A stretch of DNA of 64,000 bases from contig JBGSSF010000003.1 in NCBI GenBank assembly GCA_041737175.1, forward strand, positions 201,980 through 265,979, written 5' to 3'. Below, in pieces: positions 17,945 to 27,168 of the stretch (positions are counted from its first letter, which is position 1; each line of letters starts with the position of its first letter). Under the pieces are notes generated by a model. The model made no database searches. It was not told where the DNA came from and saw nothing but the letters and a program-made list of their open reading frames with translations. Origin of the DNA: UBA5072 sp041737175 (GTDB taxonomy: Bacteria; Bacteroidota; Bacteroidia; Bacteroidales; UBA10428). Made by a program: the position numbers and the translations under genes.

Positions 17945-18571
17945 TTATGTTGCGGGTGGCGTAGGATCATTCTCTTTAATCCTTTCCCTGCATTTCTTTT
18001 CAATTTCGAAAACCTGGGGTATACCTGAAATGTACAAACTATCAGGGACATACCTGTCCGGACCATTCTTACTGCTTACCATTCTGCCGGTCCTCATTCC
18101 CAGGGTAATGTTTCCTTTCTGCTCGTCCCCGCTGACCTCAATATCCCCTGAAAACTGTTCCCAGTCAATGGACCGGATTGTATTTCCATGGTAACTTATT
18201 AAACGCGTTGGCGTTCCGACAAAATAACCACCTTTCTTAAACAGGAGAAAAAGTCCAAATCCGAGAATTACAAAGCCAATCAAAACAAACAAGCCAATGA
18301 CCAATGCAGGGACAACAATCGGCCCCAGGTTTCCTGGACCGGCAACGACAGGAACATCATCCGAGGTGAAGTGAACCTCTTTTCCGACAAAAAGAGGACC
18401 CAGAAATGCAATAACGAATATACTTGTAAATGCCAGCCAGAATGTTCCAAAAATAACCATGGCAATTGAACTTTTGGCGGGCTGGGCACGTCGCGCTTTC
18501 ACTGCAAAGTCGGTTCTTTCAGAACCAATATTGGAAATCATCCGGGAAGGCAAGGCAAAGTTTTCGATCAT
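17945..18571 (-). CDS. Membrane protein of unknown function (two helices)
   Basis: I start at the ATG at 18571 (MIENFALPSRMISNIG), giving 208 residues. An upstream start at 18646 would add a tail with no clear purpose. Two hydrophobic helices (SIAMVIFGTFWLAFTSIFVIAFLGP and LGPIVVPALVIGLFVLIGFVILGFGLFLLF) enclose a short loop, followed by a soluble C-terminal domain. No family is recognised. It is the first gene of a possible three-gene minus-strand unit with the FGE-like and PHP genes (gaps 36 and 33 bases) and is divergent from tpiA. Confidence 0.7.
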   Translation of the reverse strand: MIENFALPSRMISNIGSERTDFAVKARRAQPAKSSIAMVIFGTFWLAFTSIFVIAFLGPLFVGKEVHFTSDDVPVVAGPGNLGPIVVPALVIGLFVLIGFVILGFGLFLLFKKGGYFVGTPTRLISYHGNTIRSIDWEQFSGDIEVSGDEQKGNITLGMRTGRMVSSKNGPDRYVPDSLYISGIPQVFEIEKKCRERIKENDPTPPAT

Positions 18572-18728
18572 GTCTTGGTATTTTATGATTATCGATAGAA
18601 GACTAAATGATTCCGAAATAAAATTAATGTAATTATCCGAAACCATCCATTTACACCTTTGGCTTTTTCAAATTATCTCCGAACATTGAAATTGCATCCA
18701 TAATCCGGCTATAAATCGCAACTTTTAC

Positions 18729-18736
18729 TATTTTTG
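18729..18736 (+). promoter_or_regulatory. -7 element of tpiA (TATTTTTG)
   Basis: It fits TAnnTTTG and ends 37 bases before the tpiA start. No matching -33 TTG was found at 19-21 bases. Confidence 0.4.
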
Positions 18737-18773
18737 AATTCCTTTTATCATAAATCATAAAATACAATTCACG

Positions 18774-19523
18774 ATGAGAAAAAAAATAGTCGCCGGAAAC
18801 TGGAAAATGAACAAAACCCTGCAGGAAGGTATTGAGCTGGCAAGAACGGTAAACAGGCAGGTTGAGGACAACGGGGTTGTGGTTGTACTCTGCACCCCTT
18901 TCATTCACCTTACCGAAGTGCGGAATGTGATCACCAAGGATTCCCTATTCCTGGGTGCGCAAAACTGTGCTTCGGAAACCTCAGGAGCTTATACAGGTGA
19001 GGTGTCTGTCGACATGATCAAATCCACCGGCGCTGACTACGTGATCATCGGGCATTCAGAAAGAAGAAGCTATTATCATGAAGATGATGCCTTGTTAAAT
19101 AAAAAAGTTAAGCTTGCCCTGGCTGCGGAACTTACTCCCATTTTCTGCTGCGGTGAAGTGCTGGCGGAAAGACAATCCGGTAATCATATGAAAGTAGTGA
19201 AAACCCAGATTGAAAAAGCATTGTTTGACCTGTCACCTTCCGATTTTGGCAAGGTAGTGATTGCCTACGAACCGGTTTGGGCCATTGGTACAGGTGTAAA
19301 TGCCACCTCTGACCAGGCACAGGAAATGCATAAGGCTATCCGGGAACTTGTTTCAGAAAAATTCGGCAACCAGGTTGCGGATAATACTTCAATACTATAT
19401 GGAGGAAGCTGTAAACCCTCCAATGCCAAAGAGCTGTTTGCCAATCCCGATGTGGACGGAGGTCTTATCGGCGGCGCATCTTTAAACGCTGCAGATTTTA
19501 TTGGTATTATCACTGCTTTTTAA
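18774..19523 (+). CDS. tpiA: Triosephosphate isomerase
   Basis: Interconverts dihydroxyacetone phosphate and glyceraldehyde 3-phosphate. The 249-residue TIM barrel has all the catalytic landmarks: NWKMNK (Lys), IGHSERR (His), AYEPVWAIGTG (Glu) and the phosphate-gripping YGGSCKPSN and GGLIGGASL near the end. The length is standard. Confidence 0.97.
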   Translation: MRKKIVAGNWKMNKTLQEGIELARTVNRQVEDNGVVVVLCTPFIHLTEVRNVITKDSLFLGAQNCASETSGAYTGEVSVDMIKSTGADYVIIGHSERRSYYHEDDALLNKKVKLALAAELTPIFCCGEVLAERQSGNHMKVVKTQIEKALFDLSPSDFGKVVIAYEPVWAIGTGVNATSDQAQEMHKAIRELVSEKFGNQVADNTSILYGGSCKPSNAKELFANPDVDGGLIGGASLNAADFIGIITAF

Positions 19524-19612
19524 TGGGTTGTGAAATACGGGAACGGCAACAGATACTTTTCCCTGTTTGTTGCCGTTATTTTTTTTTGTTCTATTCCATA
19601 AAACTCATTGGG

Positions 19613-22600
19613 ATGAATTACAGGATGTATATCCTATTGCTTTTCCTTTTTCTCCTGAAATATTCAACAACGGTTTCAGGACAGGAGGCAGCTGTCTTTT
19701 CCGGTGAAACCGGCAAATTCCCCGATGAACTTTCTTTGTATATTCAGAAAAATATTAACGCCGAAAGCGAGAGCGTTCTGAATGAATTCCTGACAGCATG
19801 GAGCGGGGATAGTATATTCAATGCCAGGGAACAGGAAAAAATTGTTAAAACTTCCCGGGACCTGCTCAAAAAAAATGCCAAACCCTACCCTCATTTCACG
19901 CATTACCTCAAATGCATTGTTCTGATGAAGAAAACAGGACAAAAGCCTGAAAATTTCAGCAATTGGGAGAAGGGACTGGATGTTTTGCTTTCCAATCCCA
20001 AGATATTACTTCTGAATACTGACCGGTACCTGGTTTTCACACGACAGCTCATCGACAGCAGTTCGTTGTACCGGTCACGCACAGTGGATTGGCGGTCAGC
20101 TTCGCGTGATTATCGGATCGCCGTGGATACAGCCATAAGATTCATCTTCAAAAAAACCAGCCTTTTATGCTATGTTAGAAGCGACAGTATTCAGATTTTT
20201 GAGACCAGCGGGGAATTCAATCCGGTAACATCAGTCTGGAAAGGAACCGGGGGACTGGTAACATGGGAAAGGGCCGGATTTAAGCAATCGGAAGTTTATG
20301 TTCAGCTGAATTCCTATGAAATTAATATGACAAGGGCGGAATACAATGCCCGAGATGCGGTCTTTGTTAACAAATTTTATTTTGACTCTCCCCTGAAGGG
20401 CATCATGACCGATAAAGTGCAACAGATCAAAACGCCCGAAGATGCTGATTATCCACGTTTTGACTCGTATCAGAAAGATTTCAAGATCAAGGAATTATAC
20501 AAGGATATTGATTTTGAAGGTGGACTGTCCATGCAGGGTTCCAAACTGGTGGGTGCCGGCAACCGGGATAAACAAGCCCAGGTTTTTATTTACCGCAAAG
20601 ACACGCTTGTGCTCATTGCAAGTTCAGATTATTTCGCATTTAAATCAAACCGGATCAATGCCACCACGGCTGGTATAGTGATTAAACTGAAAAAGGACTC
20701 CATTTTTCATCCCGGACTTGCATTCAGCTTTATGGTGCCTACCCGGGAACTGTCGCTTTACCGCACGGACAATTTCATGTCGCAAAGTCCTTACTTTAAT
20801 TCCTACCATAATATCGACATGACCTTTGAACAACTCGTTTGGAAAATGAACGAGCCTGTCATGCGTTTTACCGCACTTTTGGGAAGTCAGATAGGTAATG
20901 CAAATTTTGAATCGGTCAATTTTTTCAACAACGAACATTATCTCAGTATGCAGCTCATGGATGACGTCCATCCGCTCGTATCCATAAGGAGTTTCGCCAG
21001 ATACATGGGCGTAGAGGAATTTCTGGCGGATGACTTTGCCAGGTATCTCAAAAAACCGGTTGCTCAGGTCAAGCAATTGCTTATGCGCATGGCAGCGCAG
21101 GGATTCCTGTTTTACGACAGTGAAACCGGCCTGGCGACAATTCGTCCCAGGCTGCACGATTATTTAGCTTCCAGTGTTGCCAGGATTGATTATGATGTTA
21201 TCAGTATCCCTTCCCGCACCAATTCGCCTGTCGAAAATGCGGTTTTTGACCTTCGCAACTATGATCTTACCATTAATGGCATTCCCCGGATTTTTGTCAG
21301 TGATTCACAGAACGTGGTGATTTTCCCTGAAAATGACCGGATTATCATGAAAAAGAACCGGCATTTTCAATTTGATGGTCAGATCCAGGGTGGTTTATTT
21401 ACCTTCTATGGCAAGAACTTTTTCTTCAATTACGATACCTTCAAAATTGAACTTCAAAAAATCGATTCCCTGAGGATCCGTTACCTGACAGAACAGGTTG
21501 ACAACTATGGTTTTCCTGTGGCCGAAAAAGCATTAAATCTTATCCAGGACATCAAAGGAGAATTATACATTGACAAACCCGACAATAAATCAGGCAGGAA
21601 GTCATATCCTGAATACCCTTACTTCCGGTCGACCGAAAGCGGATTCGTTTACTATGATGAGAAAAAAACACAAAATGGAGTTTATAGCCGCGACAGGTTC
21701 TATTTTGAGATCTATCCGTTTGACATGGACAGCCTGGACAATTTCAACCGCCGGTCCATGAGATTTGAAGGACAGCTGACATCAGCCGGTATCTTTCCTG
21801 TGATTGAAGAAACTCTGAGTCTTCAACCTGATAAATCACTAGGTTTTATGCATTCTACCGCTGATTCTGCGCTTTCTCTGTATGGTGGAAAAGGAAGTTT
21901 TACCAACGACATTATACTTAGCAATAAGGGTCTTCAAGGCAGCGGAACTGTCGATTACCTTACATCGTCAACTGTCTCAGATGACATTAACTTTTATCCA
22001 GATTCTTTGAATGCTTTCACCAGGGATTTTACCATCATGAAAAAGACTTCGGAAACGCAATTTCCACAGGTTATTTCCGTGAATAACAAAATCCACTGGC
22101 TACCCTACGATGATGAATTCTACGTCTACAGGACCGATTCCTCCTTCCGGATGTTTGACAATTCGACTCTGCTGGCAGGTAGTTTAAAACTGCAACCTTC
22201 GGGTCTTAGCGGCAACGGACGAATGATCCTGGAAGGCGCCGAACTGAACTCAAATCTTTTTACGTACAAGGCCAGTGAGATTGATGCCGACACAACTGAT
22301 TTCTACCTGAAGTCTTTGCATACCAACGGATTTACCGTGCTTACCGAGAACATGAAATCACATATAGATTTCTCGGAACATAAGGGTATATTTACTTCAA
22401 ATGAAGATTTCACCCTGGTTTCATTTCCTGAAAACAGGTATGTCAGTTACCTTGACAACTTTGAATGGGATATGGAAAAAAAGGAGCTTGCCATGGGTTC
22501 ACGATCTGCTATACCACCGGCTACAGAGGTTGCTGAGGAAGGCTTGCAGGGACCGAGGTACATCAGTATTGATCCTTCCCAGGATTCTCTGAGTTTCATT

Positions 22601-24088
22601 GCACCTCTGGCGTTTTATGATTATGACAGCAACCTCATTAAGGCAACAGCCGTCAAATACGTCGATATTGCCGACGCCCGTATTTATCCTGAAAATGAAA
22701 AACTTACCGTTCAGCCCGATGCGCGTTTAAGACCGCTGTATAATGCAAAAGTAATGGCCAACAGGACAAGCAGGTATTATGAACTTTTTAATGCCGCCCT
22801 CACCATTACCGGGAGGAACAGGTATACCGGAACCGCATATTACAATTATACCGATGAACTGGGACAGAAACAAATCATTTATTTCAGCTCCCTGGGTGTG
22901 GATGACAGAATTCAGACGATCGGATCAGGAGAAATTGCCGAAACCGATGAATTCACGCTAAGCCCAAATTACCGTTACCAGGGAAAATTCTACATGGAAG
23001 CTGCATCAGAGTTTCTCACCTTTGACGGAGGTGCCCTGATCGAGCATAACTGCGAAAACATTACACCGCATTGGGTTAATTTCCGATCCGAAATTGACCC
23101 GATAAACATCATGATCCCGATCCGCGAAGAGCTGATTGATATTAACAGGGACAAGATTTTCAACGGGATGTATCTCTACTATGATTCGGTTCATGTTTAT
23201 CCGGCTTTCTTATCGGGTCGCAAAAATTACAGCGATAAAGCGGTGATATCTTCGAGTGGTTTCCTGTTTTACGATAAGCCTATGCAACAATACCTGATTG
23301 CATCTAAAGAAAAGCTGATGGACCGCGATATACCTGGCAACCTTCTTACGCTTCACCGGGAAAGTTGCGAATTATACGGCGAGGGGAAAATGGATCCGGG
23401 TGCAAAGCTGGGCCAGTTGAAATTGACAACAGTTGGTAACCTGCTTCATAAAAGCATTACCAACGAAACAGAAATGGATGTCATCCTGGGTGTGGATTTT
23501 TACATTGCGGAAAACATTATCGATGTTATGGCAGCCGAAGCCGACAGCATGCCTAATCTTCCTGCTGTTGACCTGAACCGGCCCTTTTATACGAAAGGTA
23601 TTGTGGAACTTATTGGCAAAAGCAGGTACGACGCCATGAAATCAGAACTCAGCCTGTTTGGATCGTTGAAAGAAATGCCTCCTGAATTAAAGCATACACT
23701 TGTTTTTAATGAACTTAAGCTAAAGTGGAATAACGAATCCAACTCATGGATCTCGGTGGGCAAGATCGGGATAGCAAGTATTAACAACAGCCAGGTGAAC
23801 AAACGTGTGGACGGACTCATTGAATTGCAGATTAAACGAAGTGGTGATATTCTTGATATTTACCTCCAGCTTGACCGCCGGACCTGGTACTATTTCGGAT
23901 ATACGCGGGGGGTTATGCAAATTCATTCATCCAATGGTGAATTTCTCGACCGCATGAAGAAACTCAAACCCAATGAACGACGGTTGAAGGTAACCACCGG
24001 AGAATCTTATATATATATGGTATCTACCGATGTAAAGAAAAATACGTTTGTTCGCAGGTATAGAGATTTAACGGAACAACAACCCTAG
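19613..24088 (+). CDS. Very large secreted protein of unknown function
   Basis: A 1491-residue protein starting at ATG 19613 with a signal peptide (MYILLLFLFLLKYSTTVSGQ). The frame is open back to 19523, but that stretch lacks a good start. I do not recognise a named family. Residues about 465-515 (DDFARYLKKPVAQVKQLLMR and on to LATIRPRLHDYL) look like a winged-helix fold, unusual in an exported protein. From about residue 560 onwards it is a long series of beta-strand segments ending in Asp/Ser-rich turns (YGKNFFFNYDTFKIELQKID is one). This suggests an extended beta-sheet or barrel-like architecture such as that of envelope transport proteins; this is inference. It lies 90 bases after tpiA and 45 before the comB-like gene. 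Confidence 0.8.
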   Translation: MNYRMYILLLFLFLLKYSTTVSGQEAAVFSGETGKFPDELSLYIQKNINAESESVLNEFLTAWSGDSIFNAREQEKIVKTSRDLLKKNAKPYPHFTHYLKCIVLMKKTGQKPENFSNWEKGLDVLLSNPKILLLNTDRYLVFTRQLIDSSSLYRSRTVDWRSASRDYRIAVDTAIRFIFKKTSLLCYVRSDSIQIFETSGEFNPVTSVWKGTGGLVTWERAGFKQSEVYVQLNSYEINMTRAEYNARDAVFVNKFYFDSPLKGIMTDKVQQIKTPEDADYPRFDSYQKDFKIKELYKDIDFEGGLSMQGSKLVGAGNRDKQAQVFIYRKDTLVLIASSDYFAFKSNRINATTAGIVIKLKKDSIFHPGLAFSFMVPTRELSLYRTDNFMSQSPYFNSYHNIDMTFEQLVWKMNEPVMRFTALLGSQIGNANFESVNFFNNEHYLSMQLMDDVHPLVSIRSFARYMGVEEFLADDFARYLKKPVAQVKQLLMRMAAQGFLFYDSETGLATIRPRLHDYLASSVARIDYDVISIPSRTNSPVENAVFDLRNYDLTINGIPRIFVSDSQNVVIFPENDRIIMKKNRHFQFDGQIQGGLFTFYGKNFFFNYDTFKIELQKIDSLRIRYLTEQVDNYGFPVAEKALNLIQDIKGELYIDKPDNKSGRKSYPEYPYFRSTESGFVYYDEKKTQNGVYSRDRFYFEIYPFDMDSLDNFNRRSMRFEGQLTSAGIFPVIEETLSLQPDKSLGFMHSTADSALSLYGGKGSFTNDIILSNKGLQGSGTVDYLTSSTVSDDINFYPDSLNAFTRDFTIMKKTSETQFPQVISVNNKIHWLPYDDEFYVYRTDSSFRMFDNSTLLAGSLKLQPSGLSGNGRMILEGAELNSNLFTYKASEIDADTTDFYLKSLHTNGFTVLTENMKSHIDFSEHKGIFTSNEDFTLVSFPENRYVSYLDNFEWDMEKKELAMGSRSAIPPATEVAEEGLQGPRYISIDPSQDSLSFIAPLAFYDYDSNLIKATAVKYVDIADARIYPENEKLTVQPDARLRPLYNAKVMANRTSRYYELFNAALTITGRNRYTGTAYYNYTDELGQKQIIYFSSLGVDDRIQTIGSGEIAETDEFTLSPNYRYQGKFYMEAASEFLTFDGGALIEHNCENITPHWVNFRSEIDPINIMIPIREELIDINRDKIFNGMYLYYDSVHVYPAFLSGRKNYSDKAVISSSGFLFYDKPMQQYLIASKEKLMDRDIPGNLLTLHRESCELYGEGKMDPGAKLGQLKLTTVGNLLHKSITNETEMDVILGVDFYIAENIIDVMAAEADSMPNLPAVDLNRPFYTKGIVELIGKSRYDAMKSELSLFGSLKEMPPELKHTLVFNELKLKWNNESNSWISVGKIGIASINNSQVNKRVDGLIELQIKRSGDILDIYLQLDRRTWYYFGYTRGVMQIHSSNGEFLDRMKKLKPNERRLKVTTGESYIYMVSTDVKKNTFVRRYRDLTEQQP

Positions 24089-24108
24089 GGACAGGCCATG
24101 GCCTGTCC
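24089..24108. repeat. 20-bp perfect palindrome
   Basis: GGACAGGCCATGGCCTGTCC is a perfect 20-bp palindrome that starts directly after the stop codon at 24086-24088. It may form a transcript hairpin between the giant gene and the comB-like gene. It resembles a dispersed repeat type seen in Bacteroidetes. Confidence 0.8.
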
Positions 24109-24132
24109 GGTAAACAGTAAAAAATAAACAGG

Positions 24133-24864
24133 ATGATTGGCAATAAAAGAAAAATAGAGGTATGCTTTACCCCTGCGCTGTATCCTGATTTTAAAAATGA
24201 TGACGCCATCGTGGTGATAGTGGATATCCTGAGGGCTACCTCTGCCGTTATCACGGCTTTCATGAACGGAGTGAGGCGTATTATACCGGTTGCCACTCTT
24301 GAAGAAGCTCTCGATTACAAAAACAAAGGATATTTGGTTGCAGCTGAGAGAGATGGTATTGTGAGAGATTTTGCTGATTTCGGCAATTCACCCTATAACT
24401 TCAGACGTGAGATCATCGAGGGAAAGGATATTGTTTATTCAACAACCAACGGAACCCTTTGTATTACGATGGCACAGCACAGTTACCGCGTGCTGATCGG
24501 TGGATACCTGAACCTGGATGCCCTTGCGCATTATGTTATCAATGAGGACCGCGACCTGATTATATTATGCGCCGGGTGGAAAAACAAGTTCAATCTTGAA
24601 GACTCACTTTTTGCCGGCGCCTTGTCAGAATCAGTATTACAACATAAACATCATACCACCATCTGCGATTCGGTTTACGCCTCGATTGATTTATGGAACC
24701 TGGCCCGGAACGATATGATGACTTACATTGAGAAGGCCGCCCAGCGTCACAGGCTGAAGAAAAACAATCTGGATGATGTAATCGGCTATTGCCATACCCT
24801 GAACATGACCCGGATCATCCCGGCATTGAAAGAGAACTACCTGACCCTGGTCGAAAACTTGTAA
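24133..24864 (+). CDS. 2-phosphosulfolactate phosphatase family protein (ComB-like)
   Basis: A 243-residue cytoplasmic protein of the ComB family (Mg-dependent acid phosphatase of coenzyme M biosynthesis). Family landmarks are VVIVDILRATSAVITAFMNG, AAERDG, FGNSPYNF and YSTTNGTLCI. In a bacterium without coenzyme M synthesis the natural substrate is unclear: sulfolactate metabolism or a general phosphatase role are both possible. The gene is probably co-transcribed with the giant gene upstream. Confidence 0.88.
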   Translation: MIGNKRKIEVCFTPALYPDFKNDDAIVVIVDILRATSAVITAFMNGVRRIIPVATLEEALDYKNKGYLVAAERDGIVRDFADFGNSPYNFRREIIEGKDIVYSTTNGTLCITMAQHSYRVLIGGYLNLDALAHYVINEDRDLIILCAGWKNKFNLEDSLFAGALSESVLQHKHHTTICDSVYASIDLWNLARNDMMTYIEKAAQRHRLKKNNLDDVIGYCHTLNMTRIIPALKENYLTLVENL

Positions 24865-24878
24865 AAATCAGCATTTCA

Positions 24879-24932
24879 CCTAATCCCCTAATCCCCTAAT
24901 CCCCTAATTCTTCCCTAATCACCTAATCCCCA
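24879..24932. repeat. Tandem 8-base array (CCTAATCC units)
   Basis: At least six units of CCTAATCC or close variants (ATTCTTCC, ATCA) lie immediately after the comB-like gene. This is a simple-sequence array in a non-coding 192-base gap. Its length probably varies by slippage. Confidence 0.8.
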
Positions 24933-25005
24933 ATTTATTGACACCTGTTGGTAAATTATGGAATCATTTTTCTGTGAATTATTTCACACATAATTATTAT
25001 TTTTT

Positions 25006-25013
25006 TAAATTTG
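25006..25013 (+). promoter_or_regulatory. -7 element of serC (TAAATTTG)
   Basis: It fits TAnnTTTG and lies 43 bases before serC. The -33 region is not clear. Confidence 0.4.
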
Positions 25014-25056
25014 GTTGCCTCAGTTGTTAATTGTTTAACAAATAAATAAACCTCCT

Positions 25057-26127
25057 ATGAAGAAATATAATTTTAACCCTGGTCCATCGGTTTTGCCGGA
25101 AATCACGCTTAAAAAAACAGCAGAAGCCATACTCGACCTGAATGGCAGCGGCCTGTCAATCATGGAAATTTCTCATCGCAGTAAAGATTTTGAAGCTATT
25201 TTAAAAGAATCAAAAGATCTGCTCAGGGAACTTCTCGACATTCCAGCGGGTTATTCAATATTGTTTTTGCAGGGGGGCGCCAGTTTACAATTTACCATGA
25301 TTCCCTATTGTTTCCTGAATAAAAAAGCCGCTTATCTTGATTCAGGATCCTGGGCTTCCAAGGCGATCAAGGAAGCCAAGTTCTTCGGAGAGGTTCAGGT
25401 GGTTGGCTCATCCAAAGAGCAGAACTACACCTTCATACCCAAAAACTACACCATACCTGCTGATGCTGATTACTTCCATATCACAACCAACAATACCATT
25501 TATGGTACTGAGCTGAAGACCGATCTGAGTTCTCCCGTTCCCCTGCTGGCTGATGCTTCGTCAGATATTCTCAGCAGGCCGATGGACGTTTCAAAATATG
25601 CCTTAATATACGGTGGCGCCCAAAAGAACCTTGGACCTGCCGGTGTTGCATTTGCCATTGTAAAGGACAGTATGCTCGAAAAGATTACAAAACCTGTTCC
25701 CACCATGCTGAATTACAAAATTCATGTGGAAAATGACTCCCTTTACAATACACCTCCCTGCGTGGCAATCTATTCCTGCCTGCAAACCCTGAAGTGGCTC
25801 AAAGATCTTGGCGGACTCAAGGCAATCCATAAAATCAACCTTGAAAAAGCCGGTTTGCTATACAGTGAAATCGAGAGGAATAAGCTCTTTATGTCACCCA
25901 TCACTGTTGCGGAAGACAGGTCGATCATGAATGTTGTATTTGTATTCAAACCTGAATATAAGGAATTGGAAGAAAAGTTTCTTGAAGTCGCCAAAGCCAA
26001 AGGTCTTGTCGGTATAAAAGGCCACAGGTCGGTTGGAGGATTCCGTGCTTCCATATACAACGCCATGCCTATAGATGGCGTTAAAGTCCTGGTTCAGGCC
26101 ATGAAGGAATTTGAAAGCCAGGTTTAG
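25057..26127 (+). CDS. serC: Phosphoserine aminotransferase
   Basis: PLP-dependent class-V transaminase making O-phosphoserine from 3-phosphohydroxypyruvate and glutamate. The 356 residues start with the typical YNFNPGPSVLPE, and the PLP-binding lysine is in YGGAQKNLGPAGV. The C-terminal GHRSVGGFRASIYNAM is also typical. It is followed by serA after 28 bases and then a DUF1015 gene: a serine-biosynthesis cluster found in Bacteroidetes. Confidence 0.96.
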   Translation: MKKYNFNPGPSVLPEITLKKTAEAILDLNGSGLSIMEISHRSKDFEAILKESKDLLRELLDIPAGYSILFLQGGASLQFTMIPYCFLNKKAAYLDSGSWASKAIKEAKFFGEVQVVGSSKEQNYTFIPKNYTIPADADYFHITTNNTIYGTELKTDLSSPVPLLADASSDILSRPMDVSKYALIYGGAQKNLGPAGVAFAIVKDSMLEKITKPVPTMLNYKIHVENDSLYNTPPCVAIYSCLQTLKWLKDLGGLKAIHKINLEKAGLLYSEIERNKLFMSPITVAEDRSIMNVVFVFKPEYKELEEKFLEVAKAKGLVGIKGHRSVGGFRASIYNAMPIDGVKVLVQAMKEFESQV

Positions 26128-26155
26128 TATCCCAAACTCTCTAAATCAGAATATT

Positions 26156-27076
26156 ATGCAAACCATACTTGTAGCAACCGATAAACCATTCGCCAAAGCA
26201 GCCGTGAATGGTATAAAAGAAATCGTTCAAAAGGCCGGCTTCGACTTAAAATTACTTGAGAAATACACAGGCAAGGAGCAACTCCTGGAAGCGGTTAAGG
26301 ACGTTGAAGCCATCATCGTGCGCAGTGATATCCTGGATGAACAGGTTCTGAAAGCCGCCGGCAAATTAAAGATCGCCGTAAGAGCAGGTGCAGGCTATGA
26401 CAATATTGACCTGAAAGCTGCCACGGAAAAGGGTATCGTTGTAATGAACACACCGGGTCAGAATGCCAATGCTGTCGCCGAACTTGCCTTTGGAATGATG
26501 ATCTTCCTGAACAGGAACTTCTACAATGGCAGTTCCGGTGTCGAACTCCGTGGAAAAACCCTGGGCATTCATGCCTATGGCAATATCGGCAGGATCGTTG
26601 GCATGATCGCCAAAGGAATGGGCATGGATGTTTACGCATTTGATCCCTACCGCGATAAGATCGTGATTGAGAATGACGGTGTTAAATATGCCCCGGATGT
26701 AAAAGATCTGTACAAGAAATGCCAGTACATCTCTGTGAACCTTCCCGCCAATAAGGATACGAAGGGTTCCATTAATTTCGACCTGCTGAGCCTGATGCCT
26801 GAAGGAGCCACCCTGGTAAATACGGCCCGCAAGGAAATCATTGACGAACCCTCCCTGCTGAAGATGTTTGCCGAAAGAAAGGATTTCAGGTATGTGACTG
26901 ATGTGGCTCCGGATTGCGAAGCACAAATCAAAACAGATTTTGCCACAAGATATTATGGAACAATTAAAAAACAGGGAGCACAGACTGAAGAGGCGAATAT
27001 CAATGCAGGTTTGGCAGCCGCTAGACAGATTGTGAATTTTCTGACCAAGGGGGACAAGACTTTCCAGGTGAATTGA
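26156..27076 (+). CDS. serA: D-3-phosphoglycerate dehydrogenase, short lysine-type
   Basis: First step of serine synthesis, oxidising 3-phosphoglycerate with NAD. I start at ATG 26156 (306 residues); an upstream in-frame start at 26111 overlaps serC. The D-2-hydroxyacid dehydrogenase fold shows VRAGAGYDNIDLKAA (catalytic Arg), the NAD motif GIHAYGNIGRIVG and DVAPDCE (catalytic Glu). There is no ACT domain. Where most family members have the catalytic His in a TPHIGA-like motif, this one reads GTIKKQGAQTEEA with Lys. That matches the lysine subtype described in Entamoeba and Bacteroidetes. Confidence 0.92.
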   Translation: MQTILVATDKPFAKAAVNGIKEIVQKAGFDLKLLEKYTGKEQLLEAVKDVEAIIVRSDILDEQVLKAAGKLKIAVRAGAGYDNIDLKAATEKGIVVMNTPGQNANAVAELAFGMMIFLNRNFYNGSSGVELRGKTLGIHAYGNIGRIVGMIAKGMGMDVYAFDPYRDKIVIENDGVKYAPDVKDLYKKCQYISVNLPANKDTKGSINFDLLSLMPEGATLVNTARKEIIDEPSLLKMFAERKDFRYVTDVAPDCEAQIKTDFATRYYGTIKKQGAQTEEANINAGLAAARQIVNFLTKGDKTFQVN

Positions 27077-27103
27077 TATAAATTGTTTTAATTATAAAAA
27101 TAT

Positions 27104-27132
27104 GTAGAGACGCACAAATTGTGCGTCTCTAC
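27104..27132. repeat. 29-bp palindrome, second copy
   Basis: Same element as at 156-183, with arms GTAGAGACGCACAA and a single unpaired central A. It sits in the serA-DUF1015 gap just upstream of a -7 box. Confidence 0.85.
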
Positions 27133-27143
27133 GCGTTTTTTAT

Positions 27144-27151
27144 TACATTTG
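27144..27151 (+). promoter_or_regulatory. -7 element of the DUF1015 gene (TACATTTG)
   Basis: It fits TAnnTTTG and ends 17 bases before the ATG at 27169. A TTG at 27119-27121 lies 22 bases upstream, inside the palindrome. The repeat may therefore supply or disturb the -33 contact. Confidence 0.45.
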
Positions 27152-27168
27152 CGAAAACCAACCCCACC

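Noticed and set aside
24879..24932. Short regularly spaced repeats that could be read as a CRISPR array
   Set aside because: The units are 8 bases in direct tandem without spacers, and no cas genes are present.
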